This document shows, in pieces, positions 54,815-64,000 of a stretch of DNA of 64,000 bases. Position numbers and translations under genes: made by a program. The stretch comes from Arion vulgaris (taxonomy: Eukaryota; Mollusca; Gastropoda; Stylommatophora; Arionidae). The stretch's first letter is position 1; each line of letters starts with the position of its first letter. The stretch spans positions 67,159,274 to 67,223,273 of the forward strand of contig CM036758.1 in assembly GCA_020796225.1 (NCBI GenBank), written 5' to 3'. The notes under the pieces are model-generated. The model was not told the DNA's origin. It saw nothing but the letters and a program-made list of their open reading frames with translations, and ran no database searches.

Positions 54815-55137
54815 TCATTTCTGACTGTAGTTTGCATTAATTTGTGTTAACATTTCTGACTGTAGTTTGCATTAATTTGTGTTAACATTTCTGACTGTAG
54901 TTTGCATTAATTTGTGTTAACATTTCTGACTGTAGTTTGCATTAATTTGTGTTAACATTTCTGACTGTAGTTTGCATTAATTTGTGTTAACATTTCTGAT
55001 TGTAGTTTGCATTAATTTGTGTTAACATTTCTGACTGTAGTTTGCATTAATTTGTGTTAACATTTCTGACTGTAGTTTGCATTAATTTGTGTTAACATTT
55101 CTGACTGTAGTTTGCATTAATTTGTGTTAACATTTCA
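54815..55137. repeat. 35-bp tandem repeat, about 9 copies
   Basis: Unit CATTTCTGACTGTAGTTTGC plus ATTAATTTGTGTTAA. Copies are almost identical, indicating recent expansion. Confidence 0.97.
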
Positions 55138-55258
55138 CTAAAAAACCGTGCATGTTTTCTTAAAGTATAACTTTTCCTTTAACTCTCTTCTTGTCTACGT
55201 GATATTCAATTAGTCAAGTGCCATGCTTGCCGACGTAGGCGATCGTGTCTCCCCACAC

Positions 55259-55284
55259 TATCTCTCTCTCTCTCTCTCTCTCTC
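55259..55284. repeat. (CT)n microsatellite
   Basis: Thirteen CT dinucleotides. Confidence 0.95.
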
Positions 55285-55289
55285 CTTCG

Positions 55290-55700
55290 TGCAGGTAATC
55301 AGTTCTGACGTCAATATTTTGTCGAACCACGATGTCAGACCATTCAACATCTTCTCCCTCTGTCTTCCACGATACCTCCTTCCCTGAATTTTACCTATTG
55401 TCTCCAAATGTTCTAACATTCTCTTCGCATTATATTCCCGAAGAACCTTGACTGTCTAATTCTTATTCTTTTGATAAGGTTTCTCCATGTGCAGGCCTGA
55501 TTTAAAACCTCATCATTTGTTTTCTTCGCTGTTCAAGGAATTTTCAGCATTCTTCTGTAAAACCCCATCTCTGTGGCTTCCAGTGATCTTATTGATTCAT
55601 TGTCCATGATTTTCTGTCATAGATAAGTATTTGTTCACTATAGCACTGGAGTATTATTATCATGTTGAGATTCCTATTCCTCTTTATTTTGTATTCCAAC
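55290..55700 (-). pseudogene. LINE-X-like ORF2 C-terminal remnant
   Basis: In broken minus-strand frames: a DRKSWTMNQ stretch near 55620-55595 (compare CQSWTINK), a fragment corresponding to WFYRRM near 55560, and an EENVRTFGD stretch. Homologous to 51070-51500. Strongly degraded. Confidence 0.6.
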
Positions 55701-55919
55701 TGTATCCGTCGTGAGAGTATCTGGTCAGACAGTCTGTTTCATTGTGTGCTATTTTATCACATTAAAAAAGAAAAATAAGGATATTCTAACGTTGCCTGCC
55801 GTGTGCCAATTACAACTAGAGCCTAACAGAGTGTCTCATACAGCCATCAATTACCAGCACTTCCGGCTGATTCAATGTTTGTCAAGTCTATTTGGAGAAT
55901 TCAGTAATGATGTAGCTGA

Positions 55920-56880
55920 ACAAACAGACAGACAGACAGGCAGGAGGTAGAGACAAAAATATGTGTATAGACTGCAGATATTACAGATGTAAAATAATGG
56001 AAATTTAGACAGACCGACAGACACATAGGAATATAGATATATAGGTATATAGACAGACAGACAGATAGACAAACTTAGACATAGATAACATTATTTAAGA
56101 TGGACAGATAGAATAGATCGAATAGATAAGATAGATAAGAGATTAGACAGAGAGACAGACAGATAGATCGGTGGCTGGGTGGGTGGATGGGTGGATGGAT
56201 GGATGGATAGCCAGCCAGACAGACGGGTGGGTGGGTGGGTGGGTGGCTGGGAAGGTAGGTAGGTATATAGGTAGCTAGATAGGTAGGCAGGTAGGTAGGT
56301 AGCTGGATGGGTGGATGGATGGATGGATGGATGGATGGATGGATGGATGGATGGATGGATGGATGGATGGATGAATGGATGGATGGATGGATGGATGGAT
56401 GGATAGCCAGCCAACCAGCAAACCAACCAGACCAGACAGACAGACAGACGGGTGGGTGAGTGGATGGTTGGGTGACTGGATAGGTAGGTAGGTATGTAGG
56501 TAGCTAGATAGGTAGGTAGGTATGTAGTTAGATAGGTAGGTAGATATGTAGGCAGGCAGGTAGGTAGGTAGGTAGGTAGCTGGATGGATGGATGGTGGAT
56601 GGATGGATAGCCAGCCAACCTGCAAGCCAACCAGACCAGACACACAGACAGACAGACGGGTGGGTGAGTGGATTGTTGGGTGCCTGGGTAGGTAGGTAGA
56701 TATGAAGATAGGTAGGTAGGTAGGCAGGCAGGTATGTAGGCAGGCAGGTAGGTAGGTAGGTAGGTAGATAGATAGGTAGGTAGGCAGGTAGGTATGTAGG
56801 CAGTTAGATAAGTAGGTAGGTAGCTAGATAGGAAGGCAGACAGGTAGAGCGATGGACGGACGGACTGACGGACAGACTGA
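55920..56880. repeat. Tetranucleotide-rich region: GACA, GGAT, GGTA
   Basis: Nearly 1 kb of ACAGACAG, GGATGGAT, GGTAGGTA and GATAGATA blocks with recurring AGCCAGCCA-type linkers. Blocks recur in the same order (56190-56430 and 56450-56640), suggesting duplication of a compound unit. The proline/histidine/serine/tyrosine-rich minus frames are by-products. Confidence 0.95.
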
Positions 56881-56929
56881 CGGATGAATACAAATGTTGT
56901 TTTTTAAATATCATTTCACTTTATGGAAC

Positions 56930-57171
56930 TTCATCTTCTTCTTCAAACGCTCCATATCTTCCATTGTTACACCACTCTTTATGATACGATCTGAGCCTAA
57001 GAGCGATTGTGCATTGTGCTAGTTATGCGTCAACAAATAGGCCAGCACATCTGATTTCTGTGATGCTTTTTATGGTAACTTCCTTAGGTCCTTCATCAGT
57101 CGCTTCTTACGACATGCCTTGTAGGTCGCAGTGGTACTATTCTTTGCTACCCTGGTAGGCTCTGGTACTAC
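56930..57171 (-). mobile_element. SINE-B copy with 14-bp TSD
   Basis: Minus-strand copy: tail TTCATCTTCTTCTTC at 56930, 3' region ACGCTCCATATC, core TCGCTTCTTACGACATGCC and head near 57171. Flanks TCACTTTATGGAAC (56916-56929) and TCACTTTGTGGAAC (57172-57185) differ at one base. Confidence 0.92.
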
Positions 57172-57224
57172 TCACTTTGTGGAACGACGCACGCTATTTA
57201 ATAAATGCTAATTCTCTTTGAATA

Positions 57225-57871
57225 ACGACAACAGGGCCGCCAGTAGCTATGGGTGGACCACGACAACAGGGCCGCCAGTAGCTAAGGGTGGACCACGACA
57301 ACAGGGCCGCCAGTAGCTAAGGGTGGACAACGACAACAGGGCCGCCAGTAGCTATGGGTGGACCACGACAACAGGGCCGCCAGTAGCTAAGGGTGGACCA
57401 CGAGAACAGGGCCGCAGTAGCTAAGGGTGGACCACGACAACAGGGCCGCCAGTAGCAAAGGGTGGACCACGACAACAGGGCCACCAGTAGCTAAGGGTTG
57501 ACCACGACAACAGGGCCGCCAGTATCTAAGGGTGGACCACGACAACAGGGCCGCATCTAAGGGTGGACCACGACAACAGGGCTACAGTATATAAAGGTAG
57601 ATCACGACAACAGGGCCGCAGTATCTAAGGGTGGACCACGACAACAGGGCCACAGTATATAAAGGTAGATCACGACAACAGGGCCGCAGTATCTAAGGGT
57701 GGACCACGACAACAGGGCCGCATCTAAGGGTGGACCACGACAACAGGGCTACAGTATATAAAGGTAGATCACGACAACAGGGCCGCAGTATCTAAGGGTG
57801 GACCACGACAACAGGGCCGCAGTATCTAAGGGTGGACCACGACAACAGGGCCGCAGTATCTAAGGGTGGAC
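57225..57871. repeat. 35-bp tandem repeat with shortened variants
   Basis: Unit ACGACAACAGGGCCGCCAGT plus AGCTAAGGGTGGACC. The second half contains deletion variants (GCCGCATCTAAG, GGCTACAGTATATAAAGG) that recur in order around 57540-57660 and 57700-57790, indicating block duplication. Confidence 0.96.
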
Positions 57872-57884
57872 CCCTTCGAGGTTT

Positions 57885-58015
57885 ATTCTTATTCTGTCAA
57901 TATTCTTCTGTAAAACCACATATATGTGGCTTCCAGTGATCTTATTGATTCATTGTCCATGATTCGCTGCCATACATAAGTATTTGTTCAATAAAGCACA
58001 GGTATATTATTATCA
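57885..58015 (-). pseudogene. LINE-X ORF2 fragment
   Basis: The minus strand encodes LMYGSESWTMNQ and a MWFYRRI-like stretch; very similar to 55550-55640 and to the 51070-51500 copy. Confidence 0.65.
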
Positions 58016-58018
58016 CAG

Positions 58019-58320
58019 ATCAGCTGAGAAGCAACATGTGGCCACACAAAGTCGACCTGAAAACTAAGCTTTTGGGAAACCTGACAGACCTGAAGCTGAC
58101 TGCCTAGTTTGTGGTCCACAGTAAATTAACCGCATGACCAGAGATCACTGAAGAAGGAAACCTGACAGACATGAAGCTGACTGCCCAGTTTGTGGTCCAC
58201 AGTTAACTAAGTGCATGACCAGAGATCACTGAAGAATGAAACCTGACAGACCTGAAGCTGACTGCCCAGTTTGGGGTCCACAGTAAATTAAGCGCATGAC
58301 CAGAGATCGCTGAAGAAGAA
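58019..58320 (+). mobile_element. LINE-J 3' end, partly triplicated
   Basis: GTGGCCACACAAAGTCGACC and AAACTAAGCTTTTGGG match 4233-4275. The last 80 or so bases (GAAACCTGACAGACCTGAAG to GAGATCACTGAAGAA) are present three times in tandem from 58075, with a GAAGAAGG end. Confidence 0.75.
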
Positions 58321-58324
58321 GGAC

Positions 58325-58635
58325 AATAAAGATAAACACTGCTTTCTGTTTTTTTTTATATATTGTTATAGCAAACATATCTTGTTTGATAAATGTTTCT
58401 ACGTGTTGTTTCACATTTGATTTTAAAACTATAAACATTGACAGCACAAGAAATGTGCAGATTTTTGTTTGATTACGAAAGAAAATGTGGACGTTATTTG
58501 GACGTTGTCTCTATTTTAGTAAATATAAAATTTGAACTACTAAAACTATCGATAATTTAGAGATATTGATTGTAGTTTTAATGAAATAAAAATATATTGA
58601 TACTTCTGAAATAAATTATTACTGACAATAAAAAT
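58325..58635. other. No recognisable feature
   Basis: AT-rich; no supportable gene. Confidence 0.4.
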
Positions 58636-58649
58636 ACAGTACATCATAT

Positions 58650-58805
58650 CTTTTTCTTCTTCTTCTTTACGACCAATTTTAATCACTCTTTGTGATATGT
58701 TTGATCTTTGCTAAGAACGTGTATACGTTGCACATTGGTTTAGTAGACCCCTAAACGCATAGACTTCTACACGTTTAGGTCACATGCATCCGATTTCAGC
58801 TAAAA
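58650..58805 (-). mobile_element. SINE-A, 5'-truncated, perfect 10-bp TSD
   Basis: A 156-bp minus-strand copy from the TTCTTCTTCTTC tail to CGATTTCAGC, lacking head and core. TACATCATAT flanks it at 58640-58649 and 58806-58815. 5' truncation with an intact TSD is expected of LINE-driven insertion. Confidence 0.92.
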
Positions 58806-58984
58806 TACATCATATAGCCATCAACATATTTTAACTTTATGTAAGCCGAGACTCATATATTTTATTTTCTGAAAACTGTGACTGATTATGCACTATTATC
58901 TTCCCTTTGAGTGTCGCTTTATGGTTGATATATAATAGCTCTTATTGTCGCTTGAAAATATTTGGCGAAACAGGTAATAACAAA

Positions 58985-59062
58985 GTACTGTAGTTTGACA
59001 AAATACAAAAACAATGACAATACACAGCAATGTTTCGACCAAAAGCCCTTTATCAAGCAACC
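58985..59062 (-). other. Hammerhead-like dispersed motif, copy 4
   Basis: The minus strand reads TGCTTGATAAAGGGC, TTTTG, GTCGAAACATTGC, followed by TGTATTGTCATTG also found beside the copy at 22895-22980. Confidence 0.4.
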
Positions 59063-59220
59063 GATACAACAGGAGTGACGAGTTTCACATAACACTACAG
59101 ATAGACTTTGACAAAGATATTACATAGGTCAAAAAATCCATTTCCATCTATAGTGACAATATTTGGAGACTTCAAGCTTAGTCGTAGGAAAAGAATTCGT
59201 TTTTTTTAATGATTAATAAT

Positions 59221-59376
59221 GATTGATGCATCACGGGTAATGCTGACCACAATTTTTTCTCATGGGGAATGTAGTTGTGGTAGGTTTGTCTGTGTGTGCG
59301 TAGATGACTAGTGAGTCCGGTGCGGGCTTGAAATGTTCTTGTACAATGTGGGCAAGGATTACTTATAATCATTACT
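59221..59376 (-). mobile_element. LINE-N 3' end with C2H2 finger and 12-bp TSD
   Basis: A 156-bp minus-strand 5'-truncated LINE bounded by ATGATTAATAAT at 59209-59220 and 59377-59388. It encodes CPHCTRTF, twelve residues, then HLRTH, a CX2C...HX3H finger at the extreme C-terminus of ORF2, followed by SALPVMH and a short 3' end. It should not be read as a host zinc-finger gene. Confidence 0.9.
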
Positions 59377-59619
59377 ATGATTAATAATAATATAATAATG
59401 AAGAACATGTTTGGGGTTAAGATGTAATAGCCACAACAATGGCATCTTCAAAGATATATGTCCTCTGCGATGTGTGCGAATGGGGGGAAATGTCCTTTCC
59501 AGACAAATTCTTGATGTTATCAGTTTGTTTTTTCCCCTTTTTCCCTACCACCATCACCTGTTACTTGAAGAATTGTTTTTAAGAGTCACATCTGTTCATA
59601 TGTCCGAACAATGCAAACG

Positions 59620-59935
59620 TACTTCTTCTTCGCTCTTAGCCCCTATAAAGATATGTCCACAACCATGGCATTCCACGCCCACCTAACCAAGGACATCTTT
59701 TCCAGATCTCTTCACTCTCACCCAATTTTCTTGCATTCCGTTTCCAACTTTCGTCTCCAGATGTTGTTGGATCTTCTCTTAATTTTTTCGCCCTGGGGGT
59801 TCCATCGGAGAGCCTTCTCGTGATGCTGTGATGAAGTTTCTTCTGTGTGCGTCCTGCCCATCGCCACCTTCTGTCCCTTATCGTTTTGTTCCACCTGCCG
59901 TTGCCAAGCTCTATCTCACGATGGTACTGTTGTTT
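59620..59935 (-). pseudogene. LINE ORF2 C-terminal remnant, unassigned
   Basis: The minus strand near 59890-59800 reads RDRRWRWAGRTHRRNF and SPMEPPGRKN in mixed frames, resembling the RWRWAGHxxRR region of LINE ORF2. Family not matched within the window. Confidence 0.45.
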
Positions 59936-59944
59936 GAATTATTG

Positions 59945-60175
59945 ATTGAATGATTGATTGATTGATTGATTGATTGAATCATCACCATTACGTGCCGTAT
60001 CTTTCTAACATTAAAAATAATAGAATGTCATTCTACTACTTTATTAATAAACATTGACAAGCAGAAACACCACCATTGTACTACAGTGAATAATCATCTG
60101 TGTTCCAATCTCTTGCGCACAAACTTTGTAGCACCGGCAAGGGTCTACCGACGTTATTTTGAAGATTATTTTAAT
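59945..60175 (-). mobile_element. SINE-H copy with (GATT)n tail, diverged
   Basis: GATTGATTGATTGATTGATT tail at 59948-59975, then ATTACGTGCCG, a non-matching stretch, TACTACAGTGAATAATCATC and TTTGTAGCACCGGCAAGG. Confidence 0.6.
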
Positions 60176-60179
60176 TTTT

Positions 60180-60750
60180 CACTCTTTCAATAATTTTTTT
60201 TCCGACAGCGACTATAAGGTCTACAATTATTGATTTTCAACTCCTAATGTTCTTGACGTTCTCAGCTTGAACACTGAGTCGTGATGGTGACATTATTGCT
60301 TTAGTGGTATTAACAGCATAGTTAATAAATACGAAGGCTTTCTATAGATTTTATAGTCTTTATTGGTGTCAACACACGAAGGTACAAAGGTACGTCAACC
60401 TCCATACAATGTTATTGTCAGACTGTCCTTCTGTTCCTCTGTTTCCTAAGCGGTCACTATCTTAAGTCATCTTTTGTTTCTCTACGTCGATGTCTCGTTG
60501 TTATGTGTTGCGCTCCTGCTTAGAGAGTGCAACACATAGTCTACTAAATTATATATATCCTATAAACTAAACTACTTGTCTGGTCTACTGGCTACCCCTG
60601 GAGCCTCCCTTGGAGCTACCTCTACACCCCCCGGACGACTTCGCCGTTGACCCAATGGCGAAACCCAGTCCTCTGTGCACAGTCTTGGTCCATCAGGGAT
60701 TATTAGGGTTGTGGGAGCTGAATGGAAACAAGTCGCCACACGTCGTGAGA
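60180..60750. other. No recognisable feature
   Basis: No supportable gene. A local GC-rich stretch at 60590-60680 has no recognisable motif. Confidence 0.4.
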
Positions 60751-60754
60751 CCAC

Positions 60755-60840
60755 GGTTTATCGTTCTTCTTCGATAGAACTAAGAACTCGATCTTACATA
60801 TATTAAAATCAGGATTTATCACCGCTAGTAGTGCTTTCTA
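60755..60840 (-). mobile_element. SINE-C fragment
   Basis: TTCGATAGAACTAAGAACTC, GATCTTACATATATT and AAATCAGGATTTATC match the SINE-C body. Confidence 0.5.
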
Positions 60841-60930
60841 CTGATCTTCTACTGTAGTTATTTTAGACATGACATATTCATTTGTTTTGTTGTCTTTGTA
60901 AGAACTTCATCATATCCCTCTATAACGTTA

Positions 60931-61290
60931 ATAATAATAATAATAATTCCTCTCGCACCGTTATACGTTACATAGGGCCTGCAAGTAATTTCTCCATACC
61001 GCTCTATCCTGGGCAACTCGCTCAATCTCCTCCATGGAACTGAGACCGATATTTCCTGCCTCTCTCAGCAAAGTTCGTTTCAGGGTCTTCTTAGGTCGTC
61101 CTCTCTTTCTTGAACCCTCTGCATCCCACTTCAATGCCTGCTTTGATATTCGTTGATCATTTCTCCTCAAGGTGTGTCTAACATATCTCCATCTTCTCTT
61201 TCTTATAACAGTTGTCACTAGTGGTTGACCAGACATTTCTCTAATTTCATCACTTTCTCCTGAATTCATTCCATTTGATATTCATTATTT
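60931..61290 (-). mobile_element. LINE-M 3' end with perfect 13-bp TSD
   Basis: A 360-bp 5'-truncated minus-strand LINE. CTCTATAACGTTA flanks it at 60918-60930 and 61291-61303. The 3' tail is an (ATA)n run at 60931-60948. It contains an uninterrupted 102-codon stretch, the best-preserved LINE-M coding in the window. Confidence 0.93.
60961..61269 (-). pseudogene. LINE-M ORF2 C-terminal 102 codons, intact frame
   Basis: In order: SGQPLVTTVIRKRRWRYVRH, LRRNDQRISKQALKWDAEG, SRKRGRPKKTLKRTLLREAG, MEEIERVAQDRAVWRNYLQA and LCNV-stop. This is the C-terminal basic and helical tail that follows reverse transcriptase in many animal LINEs. The frame ends at the proper stop, but everything upstream is missing by truncation, so it is not a functional gene. 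Confidence 0.88.
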
Positions 61291-61319
61291 CTCTATAACG
61301 TTACCCTTTCTTTATTCTC

Positions 61320-61475
61320 TCATCAAATAGCTTGTTCTGAGTAGAACATTGCCATCCTGGCAGTCTTTTGTATTTCTCTCTCATAGACCAGATGTCCCAC
61401 TTCTGCAGCCGTCATGTTCAAATCATCAGTTACATCCTAAATCCATCTTCTCCTTTTTCTTCCTCTTCTCCTCTT
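61320..61475 (-). mobile_element. LINE-A 3' end
   Basis: ATAGCTTGTTCTGAGTAGAA, CATAGACCAGATGTCCCAC and CATCAGTTACATCCTAAAT match other LINE-A 3' ends. Preceded by ATCA at its tail. TSD unresolved. Confidence 0.75.
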
Positions 61476-61544
61476 TATGTCTTGTTCTGTCCTAGTATCT
61501 TGTCTCTTGTATGTCTTTTCTTATGTTGTGATATCTTGTTCTAC

Positions 61545-61678
61545 ATCGAGACCCTCGCTGATGCTACGGAGCTCGTGCACTGTCGCTGAGATCTTCTTGT
61601 GTAAGAAAGAAATCGTTACACATATGGTTACTCACAAAAGTGCAATGATGATGGTCTTATGATTCAATCAATCAATCT
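61545..61678 (+). mobile_element. SINE-H copy with (CAAT)n tail
   Basis: ACCCTCGCTGATGCTACGGA, GAGATCTTCTTGTGTAAGAA, CACATATGGTTACTCAC and a CAATCAATCAATC end. Confidence 0.7.
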
Positions 61679-61679
61679 T

Positions 61680-62018
61680 CTCATTGTCGGAATGTCTCCT
61701 TCCAGCGTCTGCCCAGCGTGTTCGTAGCGCGTTGGACTACGGTGACTATCCCTCTGTGTGTACGGGTTCAATTCCGTGGGATGGCAGAAAAAGCCACAGA
61801 TTCCCCAGATTTAAGGAGTTCGTGGCACCGAACCGAAGAGTTACGATGTCCATAGCACCGAGCCGAAGAGCTCAAAAGCGCAAGTGCTTCTGGATCGGAA
61901 AAAAATAAAAAATTAAGGGTCTTCCCCAACCCTTCATGTCTCTGTATATATCCATACTACTTCCAATTTTCTCGTCCTATTTGTAACATCAGCCAGTTCT
62001 TTATGATTTTGAATTTCA
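61680..62018 (-). mobile_element. LINE-A fragment split by SINE-E
   Basis: GGAATGTCTCCTTCC (61688-61702) and GGGTCTTCCCCAACCCTTCA to TTGATTTTGAATTT-like sequence (61918-62018) are contiguous in the other LINE-A copy at 18330-18440. Confidence 0.72.
61700..61917 (+). mobile_element. tRNA-derived SINE-E inserted in LINE-A
   Basis: Head GTTCGTAGCGCGTTGGAC (box A) and GTACGGGTTCAATTCCG (box B), a GGCAGAAAAAGCCACAG body, paired CCGAACCGAAGAG / CCGAGCCGAAGAG motifs and a GAAAAAAATAAAAAATTA tail. TSD ambiguous. Same family as 34920-35126. Confidence 0.85.
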
Positions 62019-62034
62019 AGATTTAAAACCGAAG

Positions 62035-62255
62035 AATTGTCTTCATTGCACCGGGTTTTACCTTATATGCCTCGGTCCCTCTCTGCAGAAATGACATGCC
62101 ACCTGCCGAGAGTATTGCACAAATCACGAACTGTAGTTCCGCTAACAACCCTCGGGTCTTTGAAAAAACTGCATTCGTGAAAAGAACGACACGGTCGGAT
62201 GCGAACCCACGACCTTCGACTCGCAAGACAAAACACTTAACCACGTAGCCACATA
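62035..62255 (-). mobile_element. SINE-D copy, source of the adjacent array
   Basis: On the minus strand the head reads GTGGCTACGTGGTTAAGTG (box A), GCGAGTCGAAGGTCG and GGGTTCGCATCCG (box B), and the body continues to about 62035. Its outer end merges without a break into the tandem array at 62250-64000. Confidence 0.82.
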
Positions 62256-64000
62256 TTATTAAACACTTAACCACGTAGCCACATATTATTAAACACTTAA
62301 CCACGTAGTCACATATTATTAAACACTTAACCACGTAGTCACATATTATTAAACACTTAACCACGTAGCAACATATTATTAAACACTTAACCACGTAGTC
62401 ACATATTATTAAACACTTAACCACGTAGTCACATATTATTAAACACTTAACCACGTAGTCACATATTATTTCTCTAACGTCCTTTTCGCAAGACAAAACA
62501 CTTAACCACGTAGCCACATATTATTTCTCTAACGTCCTTTTCGCAAGACAAAACACTTAACCACGTAGTCACATATTATTAAACACTTAACCACGTAGCC
62601 ACATATTATTAAACACTTAACCACGTAGCCACATATTATTAAACACTTAACCACGTAGTCACATATTATTAAACACTTAACCACGTAGTCACATATTATT
62701 AAACACTAACCACGTAGTCACATATTATTAAACACTTAACCACGTAGCCACATATTATTTCTCTAACGTCCTTTTCGCAAGACAAAACACTTAACCACGT
62801 AGCACATTTATTTCTCTAACGTCCTTTCAAGACAAACACTTAACCACGTAGCCACATTTATTAAACACTTAACCACGTAGCCACATATTATTAAACACTT
62901 AACCACGTAGCCACATTTATTAAACACTTAACCACGTAGCCAATTATTAAACACTTAACCACGTAGCCACATATTATTAAACACTTAACCACGTAGTCAC
63001 ATATTATTAAACACTTAACAACGTAGCCACATATTATTAAACACTTAACCACGTAGTCACATATTATTAAACACTTAACCACGTAGTCACATATTATTAA
63101 ACACTTAACCACGTAGTCACATATTATTAAACACTTAACAACGTAGCCACATATTATTTCTCTAACGTCCTTTTCGCAAGACAAAACACTTAACCACGTA
63201 GCCACATATTATTTCTCTAACGTCCTTTTCGAAAGACAAAACACTTAACCACGTAGCCACATATTATTAAACACTTAACCACGTAGCAACATATTATTAA
63301 ACACTTAACCACGTAGCCACATATTATTAAACACTTAACCACGTAGCCACATATTATTAAACACTTAACCACGTAGCAACATATTATTAAACACTTAACC
63401 ACGTAGTCACTATTATTAAACACTTAACCACGTAGTCACATATTATTAAACACTTAACCACGTAGTCACATATTATTTCTCTAACGTCCTTTTCGCAAGA
63501 CAAAACACTTAACCACGTAGCCACATATTATTTCTCTAACGTCCTTTTCGCAAGACAAAACACTTAACCACGTAGTCACATATTATTAAACACTTAACCA
63601 CGTAGCCACATATTATTAAACACTTAACCACGTAGTCACATATTATTAAACACTTAACCACGTAGTCACATATTATTAAACACTTAACCACGTAGTCACA
63701 TATTATTAAACACTTAACCACGTAGCCACATATTATTTCTCTAACGTCCTTTTCGCAAGACAAAACACTTAACCACGTAGCCACATATTATTTCTCTAAC
63801 GTCCTTTTCGCAAGACAAAACACTTAACCACGTAGCCACATATTATTAAACACTTAACCACGTAGCCACATATTATTTCTCAACGTCCTTTTGCAAGACA
63901 AAACACTTAACCACGTAGTCACATATTATTAAACACTTAACCACGTAGCCACATATTATTAAACACTTAACCAAGTAGCCACATATTATTAAACACTTAA
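62250..64000. repeat. 30/55-bp tandem array built from a SINE-D head
   Basis: Two interleaved monomers fill the rest of the window. The 30-bp unit is AAACACTTAACCACGTAGCC plus ACATATTATT. The 55-bp unit adds TCTCTAACGTCC and TTTTCGCAAGAC in front. The complement of the shared part is the box A end of SINE-D (GGCTACGTGGTTAAGTG). GTAGCC, GTAGTC and GTAGCA variants alternate. The array continues past the window end. Confidence 0.97.

Noticed and set aside
56091..56645. Minus-strand protein rich in IHPS and YLPT repeats
   Set aside because: Tetranucleotide microsatellite translated; a common source of spurious gene models.
59178..59408. Host C2H2 zinc-finger gene
   Set aside because: The single finger sits in a TSD-bounded, 5'-truncated LINE end.
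60961..61269. Short functional gene of 102 codons
   Set aside because: It is only the C-terminal end of LINE-M ORF2 inside a 5'-truncated insertion; the frame is open because the insertion is relatively young.
62023..63784. Repetitive minus-strand frames with KCLIICDYVV
   Set aside because: Readings of the 30/55-bp array; no gene.

Overview
This is repeat-dense animal genomic DNA. No prokaryotic gene organisation is present, no intact host protein-coding gene could be supported, and every coding stretch I recognise is a decayed piece of a transposable element. The non-LTR (LINE) remnants end in forms familiar from invertebrate elements: reverse transcriptase tails with WFGHLVR- or RWRYVGH-like motifs, a C-terminal C2H2 finger (CPHCTRTF...HLRTH), and an RNase H domain. 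Together with (GAA)n- and (GATT)n-tailed SINEs and very abundant minisatellites, these fit a lophotrochozoan such as a mollusc, but an arthropod cannot be excluded. LINE, SINE and array names used here (LINE-K, SINE-B and so on) are working labels for this window only.

Layout. 1-1.25 kb: two abutting 5'-truncated LINEs. 2.4-5 kb: nested SINEs, a 32-bp minisatellite, a 164-bp hAT-type MITE, and LINE tails, one of them amplified as a 48-bp array. 5.4-6 kb: a longer hAT-like element. 7-10.5 kb: 27-, 40- and 61-bp arrays with SINE copies. 10.9-12.2 kb: a LINE with recognisable reverse transcriptase and a perfect target-site duplication (TSD). 12.44-14.61 kb: a complete but frameshifted IS630/Tc1/mariner-type transposon with 101-bp terminal inverted repeats and an unusually wide D-to-E spacing. 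15.6-21.5 kb: LINE fragments, one interrupted by another retroelement. 21.8-26.6 kb: microsatellites, a mostly featureless stretch and a 55-bp array. 26.9-28.8 kb: a LINE tail split by a probable 1.48-kb solo LTR. 29-32.5 kb: SINEs and tRNA-like heads. 33-34 kb: a 40-bp array. 34.8-38.8 kb: nested LINE/SINE insertions and a fold-back mariner. 39-41 kb: LINE and SINE pieces. 41.1-45.06 kb: a 3.9-kb 37-bp array with higher-order structure. 45.6-48.8 kb: 10-bp and 20-bp arrays. 49.2-52.7 kb: RNase H LINE, nested LINE tails, SINEs. 53-57.9 kb: more arrays and SINEs. 58-62 kb: LINE and SINE remnants. 62.25 kb to the end: a 30/55-bp array grown out of a tRNA-derived SINE head.

How the parts relate. 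Roughly a quarter of the window is tandem repeat (my estimate by adding array spans). At least six arrays can be traced to a transposon segment recognisable elsewhere in the window, so retrotransposon insertion followed by local tandem expansion seems to be the main process here. At least ten insertions keep readable TSDs, which lets insertion order be reconstructed. The most interesting objects are the wide-spaced DDE transposon, the fold-back mariner, two SINE families sharing a non-tRNA core and tail, the satellite carrying tRNA promoter-box sequence, and the 33-monomer higher-order repeat in the 37-bp array.
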